This document shows, in pieces, positions 62,799-64,000 of a stretch of 64,000 bases of DNA; position 1 is the stretch's first letter; each line of letters opens with the position of its first letter. Under the pieces are notes generated by a model. That model saw only the letters and a list, made by a program, of their open reading frames with translations. It was not told where the DNA came from and searched no databases. The DNA is from an uncultured Paracoccaceae bacterium. GTDB lineage: Bacteria > Pseudomonadota > Alphaproteobacteria > Rhodobacterales > Rhodobacteraceae. The stretch lies in assembly GCA_951812615.1 (NCBI GenBank), contig CATOSU010000001.1, positions 1,116,001 through 1,180,000 of the forward strand. The letters run 5' to 3'. A program made the translations under genes and the position numbers.

Positions 62799-64000
62799 GC
62801 CGGCCGGCGGATCGCGTTGCCCGCCCCCTCGGGCCAGCCCAGCCCGGCCTGGGCCTCTGCGACGCGCGCCATTGCGGCTTCGATCTCTGCCGACGGCGGC
62901 GACGGGCGCCGTGTTTCAAGATCGACATGCAGCAGGAAATGTTCCCCGGTGGCCAGCAACCGGCCGCCTTCGTACATCGAATGAAACACGTGCAGCTTCT
63001 TGCCCTGTCCCAGCAGCATCTGCGTCCGTACTTCGATCCGCGCGCCGGCATGGCATTCATCGATATGGCGAATGTGGGTTTCCGCGGTGAAATAGCTGCC
63101 GCCCGAGGCGATGTAGTCGTCGTCGCAGCCGAGCACCCGCATGAACCGGTCGGTGGAGAGCGCGAACGCCTCGAGGTATTTGGATTCCGTCATGTGGCCG
63201 TTGTAATCAGTCCAGTCCAGCGGCACCGCCCGGCGCAGCGTGGGAACCGGTTGGGACAGATCGGCCTGATCCAGCCCGGGCAGCCCGGCCTTGCGGTGGC
63301 CCTGCGCGTTCAGCAATGCGCCCGCGCCCCAGTCCTGACCTTTGAGCGCGCGCATCATAGCGACCAGATTGTTGTCGCGGATCCGCTCCAGTTCCCGGAT
63401 CGAATAGGCACCGGATTGCGCGTCGGACTGGTCGGCGATCAGATCCACCAGTTCGTCGGTGAAATCGGGCACATCCATCAGCTTGGTCCACGGCCATTTC
63501 AGCGCCGGGCCGAACTGTGCCATGAAATGCCGCATGCCCGCCTCGCCACCGGCGACGCGGTAGGTTTCGAACAGTCCCATCTGCGCCCAGCGGATGCCGA
63601 AACCGAAGCGGATGGCATCGTCAATCTCTTCGGTGGTGGCGATGCCATCCCGGACCAGCCACAGGGCCTCGCGCCAGACGGCTTCGAGAAACCGGTCGGC
63701 GATATGGGCGTCGATTTCCTTTTTGACATGCAGGGGATGCATGCCGATGTCGCGGATGATGTTCTGTGCGCGGGTGATGGTTGCCGCGTCGTTGGCCGCC
63801 GTCGTCACAAGCTCGACCAGCGGCAGCAGGTAGACCGGGTTGAACGGGTGCGTCACCACGATCTGAGCCGGCCGGGCGGACCCGTCCTGCAACGCGCTGG
63901 GTTTGAAGCCCGAGGTCGACGAGCCGATGATCGCGTCTGCGGCGCAGGCGGCCTGCACCCCGGCATAGACCCTGAGCTTGAGGTCCAGCCTTTCGGGCAC
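62795..64000 (-). CDS. carnitine 3-dehydrogenase fused to thioesterase (N-terminus beyond window)
   Basis: The reading frame runs off the right edge, so the N-terminal NAD domain is incomplete. The visible part has the 3-hydroxyacyl-CoA dehydrogenase core with the catalytic His in VTHPFNPVYLLPLVEL, a helical C-terminal domain, then a hotdog thioesterase domain (LDWTDYNGHMTESKYLEAF). This fusion is known for L-carnitine dehydrogenase joined to a betainyl-CoA thioesterase. It would start carnitine breakdown to glycine betaine. No cleavage enzyme (BKACE) is in the window. Confidence 0.85.
   Translation of the reverse strand: MPERLDLKLRVYAGVQAACAADAIIGSSTSGFKPSALQDGSARPAQIVVTHPFNPVYLLPLVELVTTAANDAATITRAQNIIRDIGMHPLHVKKEIDAHIADRFLEAVWREALWLVRDGIATTEEIDDAIRFGFGIRWAQMGLFETYRVAGGEAGMRHFMAQFGPALKWPWTKLMDVPDFTDELVDLIADQSDAQSGAYSIRELERIRDNNLVAMMRALKGQDWGAGALLNAQGHRKAGLPGLDQADLSQPVPTLRRAVPLDWTDYNGHMTESKYLEAFALSTDRFMRVLGCDDDYIASGGSYFTAETHIRHIDECHAGARIEVRTQMLLGQGKKLHVFHSMYEGGRLLATGEHFLLHVDLETRRPSPPSAEIEAAMARVAEAQAGLGWPEGAGNAIRRPA

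Noticed and set aside
1-64000. tRNA, rRNA, CRISPR, insertion sequences or phage genes
   Set aside because: No cloverleaf-like sequence, spaced repeat array, transposase or phage structural gene was recognised in any gap or frame.

Overview
The window is a dense, GC-rich bacterial chromosome segment of about 60 protein genes. It has no gap over 300 bp and no rRNA, tRNA, CRISPR array, insertion sequence or prophage that I can see. Gene content points to an alphaproteobacterium of the Rhodobacteraceae (Roseobacter group): a LuxI-type synthase, MrpABCDEFG, an NDH-SelD fusion with MnmH, PleD with a DUF3572 neighbour, MerR-controlled beta-oxidation, an H-NOX/HNOBA-GGDEF pair, a carnitine dehydrogenase-thioesterase fusion and a Hint protein. 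The family assignment is inference from gene content; no marker gene settles the genus.

Layout. 1-2.0 kb: truncated alpha/beta hydrolase and an MFS carrier. 2.2-5.9 kb: signalling island with a REC-degenerate GGDEF regulator, a membrane histidine kinase and an acyl-homoserine lactone synthase, without a LuxR gene. 6.1-10.6 kb: M20 peptidase, TPP enzyme and CoA ligase operon. 10.7-14.0 kb: MnmH and NDH-SelD, abutting tail to tail (selenium for tRNA 2-selenouridine). 14.2-20.2 kb: Mrp antiporter operon, each gene overlapping the next by 4 nt. 20.2-27.8 kb: five-gene catabolic operon (hyuA, hyuB, FAD oxidase, HpaI aldolase, uronate dehydrogenase-like) with an upstream LysR gene. 27.8-35.1 kb: housekeeping and stress genes (SRAP, GST, 5'-nucleotidase, pyrD, arsC-like, MATE, thioesterases). 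35.2-44.2 kb: fatty-acid beta-oxidation locus led by two MerR paralogues. 44.2-50.0 kb: mixed genes. 50.0-51.6 kb: an H-NOX that has lost its heme ligands, with an HNOBA-GGDEF cyclase. 51.7-55.9 kb: MttB-like methyltransferase, HAD phosphatase, DUF3572 and PleD. 55.9-57.9 kb: EF-hand / ECF sigma / putative anti-sigma / periplasmic sensor operon. 58.1-64.0 kb: DUF983, Nudix, DMT transporter, desaturase with divergent HTH regulator, SDR and a truncated carnitine dehydrogenase-thioesterase.

How genes may work together. Three separate loci carry GGDEF or GGDEF-like domains: the degenerate one beside LuxI, the H-NOX partner, and PleD. The segment is therefore rich in c-di-GMP and cell-density signalling. 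Metabolism centres on fatty-acid, carnitine/betaine-type and uncharacterised amide or sugar-acid catabolism.

Oddities. Three genes (an acyl-CoA dehydrogenase, a multi-membrane-spanning protein and a Nudix hydrolase) are each broken by an apparent one-base loss. All three fit homopolymer contraction, so base-calling error is a serious alternative to real pseudogenes. Several intergenic palindrome families recur, one of them with a compensatory stem change.
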